DNA of 64,000 nucleotides from Micromonospora sp. CB01531 (GCF_001905095.1 NZ_LWLS01000071.1:1-64000), one strand, 5' to 3'; counted from the stretch's first letter, positions 51,638 to 60,995 are shown. Notes: generated by a model from the letters alone, not told the origin. Numbers and translations are program-made.

Positions 51638-53089
51638 ATGCCGCTCGTCGCCGGGGTCGACTCGTCCACCCAGTCCTGCAAGGTCGTCGTCCGCGACGCG
51701 GAGACCGGCACGCTGGTCCGACAGGGCAGGGCTCCCCACCCGGACGGCACCGAGGTCGACCCGCAGGCGTGGTGGGCGGCCCTGCTGGCGGCCGTCGACG
51801 CGGCCGGCGGGCTGGCCGACGTCGCGGCCGTGTCGGTCGCCGGCCAGCAGCACGGCATGGTGTGCCTGGACGAGACGGGCCAGGTGGTCCGCCCCGCCCT
51901 GCTCTGGAACGACACCCGCTCCGCCGGCGCCGCACAGGAGCTGATCGCCGAGGCGGGCGGCGGCGAGGCCGGCCGGCGGTTCTGGGCCGAGGCGACCGGC
52001 AGCGTGCCGGTGGCCAGCTTCACCGCCACCAAGCTGCGCTGGCTGGCCCGGCACGAGCCGGCGCACGCCGACCGGGTGGCCGCGGTCTGTCTGCCGCACG
52101 ACTGGCTCACATGGCGGCTGGCCGGCGCGCCGGGGCTCGACGCGTTGCGCACCGACCGGGGCGACGCCAGCGGCACCGGCTACTGGTCGCCCCGGACCGG
52201 TGCGTACCGTCTCGACCTGCTGGAACGCGCCTTCGGGCGGCAGCTCCGGGTGCCCGCGGTGCTCGGTCCGGCGGACCCGGCCGGGCCGTTGGACCCGGCG
52301 GCGCTCGCCGGCCGGGGCGGCACCGGTGCCGTCCTGCTCGGCCCCGGCACCGGCGACAACGCCGCCGCGGCGCTCGGGGTCGGTGCCGGCCGGGGCGACG
52401 TGGTCGTCTCGGTCGGCACCTCCGGCACGGTCTTCGCGGTGGCCGACGCGGCCGCCGCCGATCCGAACGGGGCGGTGGCCGGCTTCGCCGACGCCACCGG
52501 CCGCTTCCTGCCGCTGGTCTGCACGCTCAACGCGGCCCGGGTGCTCGACGCCGCCGCGACCCTGCTCGGGGTCGGCCTCGCCGAGCTGAGCGAGCTGGCC
52601 CTGGCCGCCCCGCCCGGCGCCGATGGGCTGGTCATGGTCCCCTACCTGGAAGGGGAGCGGACCCCGGACCGGCCCTCCGCCACCGGGTCGCTGCACGGCC
52701 TCACCCTGGGCAGCTCGACCCCGGCCCACCTGGCCCGGGCCGCCGTGGAGGGGATGCTCTGCGCGCTCGCCGACGGCTTGGACGCGTTGACCGCGCAGGG
52801 TGCCACCGCCCGCCGGGTCATCCTGGTCGGCGGCGGGGCCCGGTCGGCGGCCGTGCGGCGGATCGCCCCGCAGGTTTTCGGCCGGCCCGTGGTGGTGCCG
52901 CCGCCCGGCGAGTACGTCGCCGACGGCGCCGCCCGCCAGGCCGCCTGGGTCGCCCTGGGCGGCGCGGCGCCACCGGCGTGGACGGTCGGCGACACCGAGG
53001 AGTACGGGGCGGTGCCCGTACCCGCCGTCCGGGCGCGCTACACCCGGGCCCGGGACCTGGTCGTGGACCGCCTCGACACCGTCCCGTGA
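51638..53089 (+). CDS. xylB: Xylulokinase
   Basis: 483 residues of the FGGY kinase family. It phosphorylates D-xylulose to D-xylulose 5-phosphate. The ATP-binding start is VAGVDSSTQSCKVVVRD, the substrate loop is SVAGQQHGMVCLDETG, and the C-terminal signature includes VILVGGGARSAAVRRIAPQVFGRPV. Its ATG is 11 bp after xylA, one transcript with it. It is followed at 24 bp by an MFS transporter. Confidence 0.95.
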   Translation: MPLVAGVDSSTQSCKVVVRDAETGTLVRQGRAPHPDGTEVDPQAWWAALLAAVDAAGGLADVAAVSVAGQQHGMVCLDETGQVVRPALLWNDTRSAGAAQELIAEAGGGEAGRRFWAEATGSVPVASFTATKLRWLARHEPAHADRVAAVCLPHDWLTWRLAGAPGLDALRTDRGDASGTGYWSPRTGAYRLDLLERAFGRQLRVPAVLGPADPAGPLDPAALAGRGGTGAVLLGPGTGDNAAAALGVGAGRGDVVVSVGTSGTVFAVADAAAADPNGAVAGFADATGRFLPLVCTLNAARVLDAAATLLGVGLAELSELALAAPPGADGLVMVPYLEGERTPDRPSATGSLHGLTLGSSTPAHLARAAVEGMLCALADGLDALTAQGATARRVILVGGGARSAAVRRIAPQVFGRPVVVPPPGEYVADGAARQAAWVALGGAAPPAWTVGDTEEYGAVPVPAVRARYTRARDLVVDRLDTVP

Positions 53090-53113
53090 TCTCCACCTGA
53101 TTGGCTGCCGGGC

Positions 53114-54526
53114 ATGAGCGGCACCAGGATCCCCCGGCGCGGCAGCGCGGCCCACCGGTTCTACAGCGTGCTCGTGTTCGTGGTGCTCGCCTCGCTGGAC
53201 AACGTGGCGATCGGCCTGGTCCCGCCGCTGTACGGGCCGATCTCCGGCGCGCTGGGAGTGCCGCAGCGGCTCCTCGGTCTGGTCACCGCGGTGAGCTTCC
53301 TGGTCAGCGCGGTCGCCGCGGTCGGCTGGGCGTACGTGGGCGACCGGACCAACCGCAAGCCGCTGCTGATGGTCGGCACGCTGATCTGGGCGGCCGGCAC
53401 CGGCGGCAGCGCCCTGGCCCAGCACTATCCGACGTTCCTGGTCGCCCAGCTCGTCGCCGCGGTCGGGTTGGGTGCCGTCGGCTCGGTCGGCTTCTCGGTG
53501 GTCACCGACCTGATCTCGCCCCGCCGCCGGGGCCTGGTGATGAGCTTCTGGGGGCTCTCGCAGGGCGTCGGCACCCTCGCCGGGACGCTCGTCGGCGGCA
53601 TCCTCGGCGCCACCGACTGGCGTCGGCCGTTCCTGCTGCTCACCGTGGTCGGCCTGGCCGCCACCGTCGCCTACCTGTTCACGTACGACATCCGGCGCGG
53701 GCAGAGCGAGCCGGAGCTGGCCGCGGTCCTCGACGCCGGCGCCGAGTACGACTACCGGATCAGCCGGGCCGACCTGCCCCGGATCCTGGGCCGGCGGACC
53801 AACCGCTGGCTGATCCTCCAGGGACTGACCGCGCAGGCGGCGTTTGGGTCCCTGGTGTGGCTGCCGGTGCTGTTCGCCCAGCGTGCCGAGGCGCAGGGCT
53901 ACTCGCCCGCCACCGCCGTGGTGGTGGGCAGCGTGTTCGCCACCCTGTTCCAGCTCGGCGGGGTGCTGTCCATCGTGGGCGGCCTGGCCGGCGACGCGCT
54001 GCAGCGGCGTACGCCCAGCGGCCGGGCTCTCGTCGCGGCGGTGGGCATCCTCGCGGCCGTGCCGTTCTACCTGGTGCTCTTCCTGGTGCCGATCCGGATC
54101 GACGTGCCGAACGGCGGCAGCTCCGGCGCGGTGATCGCCGCGGTGCTGACCAGCGTGGTCACCGAGCCCACGGTCGGGCTGAGCCTGCTGACCGCGGTGC
54201 TCGCGCTCGCGCTCACCTCCGCCAACTCGCCGAACTGGTTCGCGCTGATCGCCGACGTCAACCCGCCCGAGCACCGGGGCACCGTCTACAGCCTGGGCAA
54301 CCTGGTCAACGGGGTCGGCCGGGCGGCCGGCAACGGGCTGGTCGGGGTGGCCTTCCACGCGCTGCGGGCGGCCTTCCCGCCGCCGCTGAACTACGCGGTC
54401 GGCCTGGCCGTGTTCCAGCTCTTCTTCATCCCGACCGGCCTGATGTACTGGCTCGCCGCCCGTACCTCGCCGCGCGACATCGCGCAGGTCCACGACCTCC
54501 TGCACACCCGCGCCGGCCGCCTCTGA
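53114..54526 (+). CDS. MFS transporter downstream of xylAB
   Basis: 470 residues with about 12 transmembrane helices. The MFS signature loop between helices 2 and 3 reads WAYVGDRTNRKPLLMVG, and a cytoplasmic insert between helices 6 and 7 includes AGAEYDYRISRADLPRILG. The overall pattern resembles the Spinster-like/uncharacterised MFS group rather than the XylE sugar porters. Location in the xylAB operon suggests a pentose or related substrate, but this is inferred from position only. Confidence 0.88.
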   Translation: MSGTRIPRRGSAAHRFYSVLVFVVLASLDNVAIGLVPPLYGPISGALGVPQRLLGLVTAVSFLVSAVAAVGWAYVGDRTNRKPLLMVGTLIWAAGTGGSALAQHYPTFLVAQLVAAVGLGAVGSVGFSVVTDLISPRRRGLVMSFWGLSQGVGTLAGTLVGGILGATDWRRPFLLLTVVGLAATVAYLFTYDIRRGQSEPELAAVLDAGAEYDYRISRADLPRILGRRTNRWLILQGLTAQAAFGSLVWLPVLFAQRAEAQGYSPATAVVVGSVFATLFQLGGVLSIVGGLAGDALQRRTPSGRALVAAVGILAAVPFYLVLFLVPIRIDVPNGGSSGAVIAAVLTSVVTEPTVGLSLLTAVLALALTSANSPNWFALIADVNPPEHRGTVYSLGNLVNGVGRAAGNGLVGVAFHALRAAFPPPLNYAVGLAVFQLFFIPTGLMYWLAARTSPRDIAQVHDLLHTRAGRL

Positions 54527-54608
54527 CCTCTCTCGCGCCGCCGCTTCGTGGGGCGCCGCCGACCGCCGGCCCCGCAGACGGTGGGACCGGCGGGCGGGTG
54601 GATCACCG

Positions 54609-56264
54609 TCAGGCGCGGTACCAGACCGTGACGTCGGTGGGGACGGCGTCGTCCTCCAGCGGTGCGCTGGCCACCAGCACCTCGGCACCGGCCGGCAGGG
54701 GCACCGGTGCCGGGCCGAAGTTGGTCAGCACGGTGAGCCCGGCGTTGGTGAAGGTGAGCACCTCGTCTCCGGAGGAGAGCCAGCGCAGCGCCCCGGCGCC
54801 CAGCCCGTGCTCGCGGCGCTGCCGCAGCGCGGTCCGGTACAGCTCGTACGTCGAGCCGGGCACCCCGCGCTGCCGGTCGAGGGCGTACTCGGCCCAGATC
54901 GGGGGCTGGGGGAGCCAGCTCGCGTCGGTCGGCCCGAAGCCGTACGACGGGGCGTCGGCCTCCCACGGGATCGGCACCCGGCAGCCGTCCCGGCCCCGCT
55001 CGGTGTGCTGGCTGCGCTCCCAGGTCGGGTCCTGCCGCACCTCGTCCGGCAGCGTGGTGTGCTCCGGCAGCCCCAGCTCCTCGCCCTGGTAGAGGTACGC
55101 GGAGCCGGGCAGGGCCAGCATCAGCAGGGTGGCCGCCCGGGCCCGGCGCAGGCCGAGCGCGGCGTCGGGCTGCGGATCGCCGATGCCGATCCCGTTCGGC
55201 CGGGGAATGCCGATCGGCAGGCCCAGCCGGGAGGCGTGCCGGACCACGTCGTGATTGGACAGCACCCAGGTGGTGGGCGCGCCGACCGTGTCGGTGGCCT
55301 CCAGCGAGCGGGTGACGACCGCGTACTGGGCCGGGGCGGTCCAGGCGGCGAGCAGGTACTCGAAGTTGAACGCCTGGTGCATCTCGTCGGGCCGGACGTA
55401 GCGGGCCAGCCGCTCGGCCGGCTCCACCCAGGCCTCGGCGACCAGGATGCGCTCCCCGCCGTACGAGTCGAGCAGCCGCCGCCAGTCCCGGTAGATCTCG
55501 TGCACCCCGTCCTGGTCCCACATCGGCGGGCGGGGCTTGTCCACCTCGGGGCCGGAGAGGATCTCCTGCGGCTCCTGCCAGTCAGCCAGATCGGCCTGCT
55601 TGATCAGGCCGTGCGCCACGTCCACCCGGAAGCCGTCGACACCCCGGTCCAGCCAGAACCGCAGGATGTCCAGGAACTCGGCGTGGACCTCCGGGTTGCC
55701 CCAGTTCAGGTCGGGCTGGCCGGGGTCGAAGAGGTGCAGGTACCACTGGCCGTCGGGTACCCGGGTCCACGCCGGACCGCCGAAGACGCTCTGCCAGTCG
55801 TTCGGCGGCTCGGCGCCCTGCGGGCCGCGGCCGTCCCGGAAGATGTAGCGCTGCCGCTCCGGGCTGCCCGAACCGGCGGCCAGCGCCTCCTGGAACCAGC
55901 GGTGCGCGGACGAGGTGTGGTTGGGTACCAGATCGACGATCACCCGTAGCCCGCGCGCCTTCGCCTCGGCGATCATCGCGTCGGCGTCGGCGAGGGTGCC
56001 GAAGAGCGGGTCGACGTCCCGGTAGTCGGCCACGTCGTACCCGGCGTCGGCCTGCGGTGACGGGTAGAAGGGGGACAGCCAGACGGCGTCGACCCCCAGC
56101 TCGGTCAGGTGACCGAGGCGGGCGGTGATGCCGGGGAGGTCGCCGATCCCGTCGCCGTTCGCGTCGGCGAACGAGCGCGGGTAGATCTGGTAGATGACGG
56201 CCTCGGTCCACCAGCCGGTGGCCGGGCCGCCGGCCGGTTCCTGCTGCGTCGCGTCGGTGTTCAG
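54609..56264 (-). CDS. GH13 alpha-glucosidase, last gene of the alpha-glucoside operon, CTG start
   Basis: 551 residues. The GH13 family mark YQIYPRSFADANGDGIGDLPG is near residue 25. The nucleophile Asp is in GFRVDVAHGL, the acid Glu in RILVAEAWVEP and the third carboxylate in WVLSNHDVVRH. It hydrolyses alpha-1,4 or alpha-1,6 glucosides imported by the operon. No ATG, GTG or TTG starts a frame covering the conserved N-terminus. The frame instead has CTG at 56264 (CTG AAC ACC GAC) just after GGGGAGAAGG. An internal ATG at 56033 would delete the first TIM-barrel strand. It lies 83 bp after the LacI gene. Confidence 0.88.
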   Translation of the reverse strand: MNTDATQQEPAGGPATGWWTEAVIYQIYPRSFADANGDGIGDLPGITARLGHLTELGVDAVWLSPFYPSPQADAGYDVADYRDVDPLFGTLADADAMIAEAKARGLRVIVDLVPNHTSSAHRWFQEALAAGSGSPERQRYIFRDGRGPQGAEPPNDWQSVFGGPAWTRVPDGQWYLHLFDPGQPDLNWGNPEVHAEFLDILRFWLDRGVDGFRVDVAHGLIKQADLADWQEPQEILSGPEVDKPRPPMWDQDGVHEIYRDWRRLLDSYGGERILVAEAWVEPAERLARYVRPDEMHQAFNFEYLLAAWTAPAQYAVVTRSLEATDTVGAPTTWVLSNHDVVRHASRLGLPIGIPRPNGIGIGDPQPDAALGLRRARAATLLMLALPGSAYLYQGEELGLPEHTTLPDEVRQDPTWERSQHTERGRDGCRVPIPWEADAPSYGFGPTDASWLPQPPIWAEYALDRQRGVPGSTYELYRTALRQRREHGLGAGALRWLSSGDEVLTFTNAGLTVLTNFGPAPVPLPAGAEVLVASAPLEDDAVPTDVTVWYRA

Positions 56265-56347
56265 AGCCTTCTCCCCTGTGTCGAGCGGTGGTCGTCCGCC
56301 GGCCGGTCGGTCATTCCCGCGGCCGTCACCCGGACGGCCGAATCCGT

Positions 56348-57421
56348 TTAGTTTGCCCGCGGTGGCGCGGTCGATTCACGCACCACCAGTCGAGTGGGCA
56401 GGATCACCGACCGCGTCGGTGGCTCGCCGTCGGCGTCCCCGCGGCGTGGTCGCGGCACCCTCCCCGGGTACGGGTCGGCGGTGCGCACCCCCAGCGGGTC
56501 GAGCAGGATCCGGGCGGCGAGCAGCCCCTGCTCCGCGGCGGGTTGGGCGACGGTGCTCAACCCGAGCACGCCGGCCAGGTCGTGGTCGTCGATGCCGATC
56601 ACGCTGACGTCGCGCGGCACCCGCAGCCCGGCGTCGCGCAGTGCCGTCATCGCGCCCATGGCCATCTCGTCGCAGGCGGCGAAGATCGCGGTGGGCGGCT
56701 CGCCCCGGGCCAGCAGCTCGGCGGTGGCCCGGATGCCGCCGTCGATGGTGAACTGCGACTCGACGTCCAGGCTCGGGTCGGGCCGGACCCCGGCCGCGCG
56801 CAGCGCGTCCTGGTAGCCGCGGCGGCGGTCCAGGTGCGTGGTGAAGGCCAACTCGTCGTCCGGGTCGCCGGAGATGTGCGCGATCCGGGTGTGGCCGAGG
56901 TCGAGCAGGTGCTGGGTGGCGGTCCGTCCCGCGGCCACATCGTCGATGCGTACCCGGGGCCAGCCGGGCACGCCGCTGCCGGAGCTGATGGTCACACCCG
57001 GCAGGGCCAGCCTGGTCAGCGCGGTCACGTCCGCCGGCCGCAGCGGGGTGGCGACCAGGATGATCGCGTCCATCCGCTTGTCCAGGTTGGCGGTCCGCAG
57101 CACCCGCTGCCGGGTCTGCTCCCGGCCACCGAGGTTGTAGAGGAGCAGGTCGTACCCGTTCTGGTGGAGGAAGTCCTCGACAGCCTCCACGACCGTCCCG
57201 AAGAACCAGCGGGTGATCCGGGGAACCACGACGCCGACCGTGCCGGTCTTCCCGCCGGCCAGCCGGGAGGCGCTCGGCGAGACCGCGTACTGGAGCTGCT
57301 CGGCCGCGGCGAGGACCCGGCGCCGCGTCGCGGCCGACACCGTCGGAAGGCCGCGCAGCGCCCGGGAGACGGTGGCCGTGGAGACCCCGGCCAGGCGGGC
57401 GACGTCATCAATCTTCGTCAT
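56348..57421 (-). CDS. LacI-family repressor of the alpha-glucoside operon
   Basis: 357 residues. The N-terminal LacI helix-turn-helix and hinge (IDDVARLAGVSTATVSRALRGLPTVS) is followed by a periplasmic-binding-like sugar domain ending VAQPAAEQGLLAARILL. It sits inside the operon, between the second permease and the glucosidase, and so is likely autoregulated. The expected target is the palindrome ATGTAAGCGCTTGCAT before the binding-protein gene. Inducer unknown, probably an imported glucoside. Confidence 0.92.
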   Translation of the reverse strand: MTKIDDVARLAGVSTATVSRALRGLPTVSAATRRRVLAAAEQLQYAVSPSASRLAGGKTGTVGVVVPRITRWFFGTVVEAVEDFLHQNGYDLLLYNLGGREQTRQRVLRTANLDKRMDAIILVATPLRPADVTALTRLALPGVTISSGSGVPGWPRVRIDDVAAGRTATQHLLDLGHTRIAHISGDPDDELAFTTHLDRRRGYQDALRAAGVRPDPSLDVESQFTIDGGIRATAELLARGEPPTAIFAACDEMAMGAMTALRDAGLRVPRDVSVIGIDDHDLAGVLGLSTVAQPAAEQGLLAARILLDPLGVRTADPYPGRVPRPRRGDADGEPPTRSVILPTRLVVRESTAPPRAN

Positions 57422-57445
57422 CGTTGTTCCCCCGCTCCGCTCCGC

Positions 57446-57477
57446 CTCCGCCGCCGCCGAGACCGGCGGCGGCGGAG
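57446..57477 (-). other. Intercistronic 13-bp hairpin between permease and LacI genes
   Basis: CTCCGCCGCCGCC (57446-57458) and GGCGGCGGCGGAG (57465-57477) pair exactly, loop of 6 nt. It lies 8 bp beyond the permease stop and 25 bp before the LacI start. It may partly terminate the transcript so that repressor and glucosidase are made at lower level than the transporter. Confidence 0.65.
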
Positions 57478-57484
57478 CAGCGGG

Positions 57485-58447
57485 TCAGCCCTTGACGCTG
57501 CCAGCGAGCAGGCCGCGCACGAAGTAGCGCTGGAGGGACAGGAACACGATCAGCGGTACGACGATCGACACGAACGCGCCGGACGTGAGCCGCTGCCACT
57601 CGTTGCCCCGGGTGCCGGCCATCTCGGCGAGCCGGACGGTCAGCGGGGCGGTCTCCTTGGTGCCGCCCGCGAAGATCAGCGCGACCAGCAGGTCGTTCCA
57701 GACCCAGAGGAACTGGAAGATGCCGAACGCGGCCAGGGCGGGCGTGATCAGCGGCAGGACGATGGTGCGGAAGATCTTCGGGTGGGTGGCCCCGTCGACC
57801 CGGGCCGCCTCCATCAGATCCCGGGGCAGCTGCGAGATGAAGTTGTGCAGCAGGTACACGGCGAACGGGAGCGCGAAGCAGGTGTGCGCGAACCACACCT
57901 GAGCGAACTTCTGTGCGCCGTCGAGTTCCCAGGCCGGGAGCACCTGGAGGCCGGCGATGGTGACGCCGGTGGAGAAGAACTTCAGCAGCGGCACCAGGGC
58001 CATCTGGAGCGGCACGATCTGCAACGAAAAGATCGCGATGTAGAGCCAGTCCCGTCCCTTGAAGTTGATCCAGGCCAGCGCGTACGCGGCCAGCGCCGCG
58101 AACGCGATGGGGAAGAGCACCGACGGGATGGTGATCGCCAGTGAGTTGATGAAGTAGCTGGCGAGCTGCCCGGCCGAGGAGGAGCTGCTGAAGAGCACCT
58201 CCTGGTAGTTCTCCATCGTGAACTGCGGGTCCGTGAAGAACGTCCACCAGCCGGTGGTCTTGATCTGGTCCTCCGGCCGGAACGAGGAGATGAACAGGCC
58301 GAAGGTCGGCACCGTCCAGAGCAGCGCGATGACGATGGAGACCAGCGTGGCGGCCCGGCTGTTCAAGCGCCTGCGGACGCGGGCGGCCCGGGAGGTCTTC
58401 GTGGTCGCCTGGACGCCGGCTCCGACGGTGGGGGTGGCGGTGGTCAT
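57485..58447 (-). CDS. Carbohydrate ABC transporter permease (AglG/MalG-type)
   Basis: 320 residues with six membrane helices and the EAA loop that docks the ATPase (LMEAARVDGATHPKIFRTIVLPLITPALAAF). A periplasmic loop after helix 1 is long, as in AglG proteins. It starts one base after the stop of the partner permease, so translation is coupled. Confidence 0.92.
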   Translation of the reverse strand: MTTATPTVGAGVQATTKTSRAARVRRRLNSRAATLVSIVIALLWTVPTFGLFISSFRPEDQIKTTGWWTFFTDPQFTMENYQEVLFSSSSSAGQLASYFINSLAITIPSVLFPIAFAALAAYALAWINFKGRDWLYIAIFSLQIVPLQMALVPLLKFFSTGVTIAGLQVLPAWELDGAQKFAQVWFAHTCFALPFAVYLLHNFISQLPRDLMEAARVDGATHPKIFRTIVLPLITPALAAFGIFQFLWVWNDLLVALIFAGGTKETAPLTVRLAEMAGTRGNEWQRLTSGAFVSIVVPLIVFLSLQRYFVRGLLAGSVKG

Positions 58448-58448
58448 C

Positions 58449-59498
58449 TCAGCCCTCCCGCTGCTGACGCAGGTTGCGGATCTGGTAGATCACGATCGGG
58501 ATGACCAGGATGAAGAGGAACACCGCCAGGGCGGAACCCTGCCCCGGCTGGCCGTACCGGAACGCCTGGTTGTACATCTCGTTCGCGATCACGCTGGTTT
58601 CGTAGTTGCCGTTGGTGGCGGTCCGGACGATGTCGAAGACCTTGAGCGTGGCGATGGAGATCGTCACCACGACCACGATCAGCGCCGGCCGGATGCTCGG
58701 CATGGTGATCTGCCAGAACATCTGCCACGGGGTGACCCCGTCCAACCGGGCCGCCTCGACGATGTCGGCCGGAATGGCCTTGATGGCGGCGGAGAGCACC
58801 ACCATGGCGAAACCGGCCTGGATCCACACCATGATCACGATCAGCAGGAACGTGTTCAGCGGCGAGTCGAGCAGCCACTGCTTCGGCGCACCGCCGAGGC
58901 TGACCACGATCTGGTTGAGCAGACCGATCTGCTCCTGGTCCTCGCCGCGGTACGCGTAGACGAACTTCCAGATGATGCTGGCACCGACGAACGAGATCGC
59001 CATCGGTAGGAAGATCAGGGACTTGGCCAGCGCCTCGAGCCGGGCCCGGTCCACCAGCACGGCGTAGATCAGGCCGAAGGCGGTGGCGACCAGCGGTACC
59101 AGGAGCACCCAGATCAGGGTGTTGGTCAGCACCCGGACGATCGAGGGCTCGGAGAACAGCCAGCCGTAGTTGCGCAGTCCCACCCAGTTGGTGCTGTCCT
59201 TGTCCATGAACGAGAGCAGGGTGGTGCGGATCGCCGGCACCACCAGCCCGACGACGAGGAACAGCAGCGTCGGCAGCAGGAAGAAGAGCGCGAACAGGCC
59301 CTCCCGTGGCTTCCGCCGACGGAGCAGGGGGGCACCGCTCGTCACGGCGGCGAGCAGCCGCGCGTCGCGACGGCGGGCGAACCAGGCCGGCACCACGTCG
59401 AGGAGCAGGAGCAGACCACCCACCACCGCGACGAAAGCGATCAACCCGTACATCAGCATGAGGAACTTGGGCTGTTCCTCCGCGAAGTCGAACTCCAT
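58449..59498 (-). CDS. Sugar ABC transporter permease (AglF/MalF-type)
   Basis: 349 residues. An extra N-terminal helix (LMYGLIAFVAVVGGLLLLLDVV) and a basic loop precede the six-helix permease core. The EAA loop is DIVEAARLDGVTPWQMFWQITMPSIRPAL. It forms a heterodimer with the next permease. No ATPase gene is in the operon; in actinomycetes one MsiK-type ATPase serves several such importers. ATG at 59498. Confidence 0.92.
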   Translation of the reverse strand: MEFDFAEEQPKFLMLMYGLIAFVAVVGGLLLLLDVVPAWFARRRDARLLAAVTSGAPLLRRRKPREGLFALFFLLPTLLFLVVGLVVPAIRTTLLSFMDKDSTNWVGLRNYGWLFSEPSIVRVLTNTLIWVLLVPLVATAFGLIYAVLVDRARLEALAKSLIFLPMAISFVGASIIWKFVYAYRGEDQEQIGLLNQIVVSLGGAPKQWLLDSPLNTFLLIVIMVWIQAGFAMVVLSAAIKAIPADIVEAARLDGVTPWQMFWQITMPSIRPALIVVVVTISIATLKVFDIVRTATNGNYETSVIANEMYNQAFRYGQPGQGSALAVFLFILVIPIVIYQIRNLRQQREG

Positions 59499-59526
59499 CG
59501 ACCCTCCCTCGGGTTGGATCGACCGA

Positions 59527-59562
59527 CGGTGGTCCGGTCCGCGCGAGCGGACCGGACCACCG
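59527..59562 (-). other. Intercistronic 16-bp hairpin after the binding-protein gene
   Basis: Arms 59527-59542 and 59547-59562 are exact reverse complements with loop GCGA, 7 bp beyond the solute-binding-protein stop. Hairpins at this place commonly protect the binding-protein mRNA and reduce downstream expression, giving excess binding protein over permease. Confidence 0.75.
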
Positions 59563-59569
59563 GGTCAGA

Positions 59570-60913
59570 TCACTTCGGCCAGCTGCTCTCGATGCCGTTC
59601 AGGACCGTGGCGGTGTCCTTGCCGTTGATCCAGTCGACCATGCCCTTCCAGAAGGTGCCCGCGCCGACCGCGGCCGGCATCAGGTCCGAGCCGTCGAAGC
59701 GGAAGACGGTCTTCGGGTCCTGGAGGATCTGGACGGAGAGCTTGTCCACCGGGTTCGGGACGTTGGCGAGGTCGAGCTTCTTGTTCGCCGACACCCAGTC
59801 GCCGATCTTGGCGCGGCTGTTGGCGTACTCGCCGGAGGCCAGGTAGGTCTGCACGGCCTGGACCTCGGGCCGGTCGGCGAACGCCGTGACGAACTCGCCA
59901 CCACCCAGCACCGGCTTGCCCTTGGCCGGGTCGACGGCCGGGAAGTAGAAGGCGAAGACGTCGCCGTCCTCGGCCACCTTGGTGCCCTGCGGCCACTGGT
60001 TGGCGTAGAAGGACGCCTGCCGGTGCAGCGCGCACTTGCCGGCGGTGATCGGCGTGCCGGCCTCCTGGAAGGAGGTGGTGGCGATGCTCTTCACGCCGCC
60101 GAAGCCGCCGTTGACGTACTTCTCGTTCTTGAGGATCATGCCGGCCTTGTCGACCGCCCCGGCGACCTGCGGGTCGTTGAACGGGATGCCGTGGGTGGTC
60201 CACTGGTCGTAGACCTCGGGCGACGTCATGCGCAGCATGAGGTCCTCGATCCAGTCGGTGGCCGGCCAGCCGGTGGCGTCACCGGACTCGATGCCGGCGC
60301 ACCACGGCTTCATGCCGGTGCCCGCGATCGTGTCGCTCAACTTGATCAGGTCGTCCCAGGTCTCCGGGACGGTCCAGCCCTTCTCCTTGAACATCTTCGG
60401 CGAGTACCACACGTAGGACTTCACGTTGGAGCCCAGCGGCGCGCCGTAGAACTTGCCGTCCACCGTGCTGTACTTCAGCCAGTCGGGGGAGTAGTTGCCC
60501 TCGGCCATGGCCTTGGTGTCGGCGCCGGCCGGCTTGAGCTTGCCCGCGTCGGCGAACCGCTTGAGCAGACCCGGCTGCGGGATGAAGGCCAGGTCGGGGG
60601 CGTTGCCGCCGTCCACGCGGACGCCGAGCTGGGCCTCGAACTCACCCGAGCCCTCGTGGTCGATCTTGATGCCGGTGCAGTTCTCGAACTCCTTCCAGGA
60701 CTGCGCGAGGCGGTCGGCCTCGATGTCCCGGATGGACGAGTAGATGGTGACCTTCTTGCCGTCGTGGCCCTGGTACTTCTCGTACGCGGCGCACTCGGGG
60801 GAACTCGCCTTACTGCTCTTCTTGTCATTGCCGGTGCCGCAGGCGGTGACGCCAAGCGCCAGCCCCAGAACGCCGGCGACCGCGAGAGCCTGGCGCGATC
60901 TGGCAAACGCCAT
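59570..60913 (-). CDS. Sugar-binding lipoprotein of ABC transporter (alpha-glucoside type)
   Basis: 447 residues. A lipoprotein signal (VLGLALGVTAC, Cys near residue 25) precedes a family 1 solute-binding fold (GKKVTIYSSIRDIEADRLAQSW onward). It captures oligosaccharide outside the membrane for the two permeases downstream. The operon order, binding protein, two permeases, LacI regulator, GH13 glucosidase, matches aglEFG-type alpha-glucoside systems, so maltose, sucrose, trehalose or similar are likely ligands. The ATG at 60913 follows GGAAGGAGA. A longer frame to 61075 runs through the operator region and is not used. Confidence 0.92.
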   Translation of the reverse strand: MAFARSRQALAVAGVLGLALGVTACGTGNDKKSSKASSPECAAYEKYQGHDGKKVTIYSSIRDIEADRLAQSWKEFENCTGIKIDHEGSGEFEAQLGVRVDGGNAPDLAFIPQPGLLKRFADAGKLKPAGADTKAMAEGNYSPDWLKYSTVDGKFYGAPLGSNVKSYVWYSPKMFKEKGWTVPETWDDLIKLSDTIAGTGMKPWCAGIESGDATGWPATDWIEDLMLRMTSPEVYDQWTTHGIPFNDPQVAGAVDKAGMILKNEKYVNGGFGGVKSIATTSFQEAGTPITAGKCALHRQASFYANQWPQGTKVAEDGDVFAFYFPAVDPAKGKPVLGGGEFVTAFADRPEVQAVQTYLASGEYANSRAKIGDWVSANKKLDLANVPNPVDKLSVQILQDPKTVFRFDGSDLMPAAVGAGTFWKGMVDWINGKDTATVLNGIESSWPK

Positions 60914-60930
60914 GCCGATCTCCTTCCTAG

Positions 60931-60961
60931 CCGGCGCGTGGAGGGATCGAACCCGCGCCGG
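60931..60961 (-). other. Hairpin in the leader of the binding-protein mRNA
   Basis: CCGGCGCG (60931-60938) pairs with CGCGCCGG (60954-60961), 8-bp stem, inner GGG/CCC pairing possible. It sits directly before the ribosome-binding site of the binding-protein gene and could affect mRNA stability or translation. Confidence 0.45.
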
Positions 60962-60979
60962 TCCGATGGTCGTCCCAAC

Positions 60980-60995
60980 ATGTAAGCGCTTGCAT
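60980..60995 (-). promoter_or_regulatory. LacI-type operator of the alpha-glucoside operon
   Basis: ATGTAAGCGCTTGCAT is a near-perfect palindrome with the central CG step (AGCGCT) typical of LacI-family operators. It lies 66 bp before the binding-protein start. The LacI gene inside the operon is the natural candidate to bind it. Confidence 0.75.

Noticed and set aside
60931..60961. GGGATCGAACCC resembles a tRNA T-loop on the minus strand.
   Set aside because: No anticodon or acceptor stems fit around it. The segment is the loop of a leader hairpin directly before the binding-protein ribosome-binding site.
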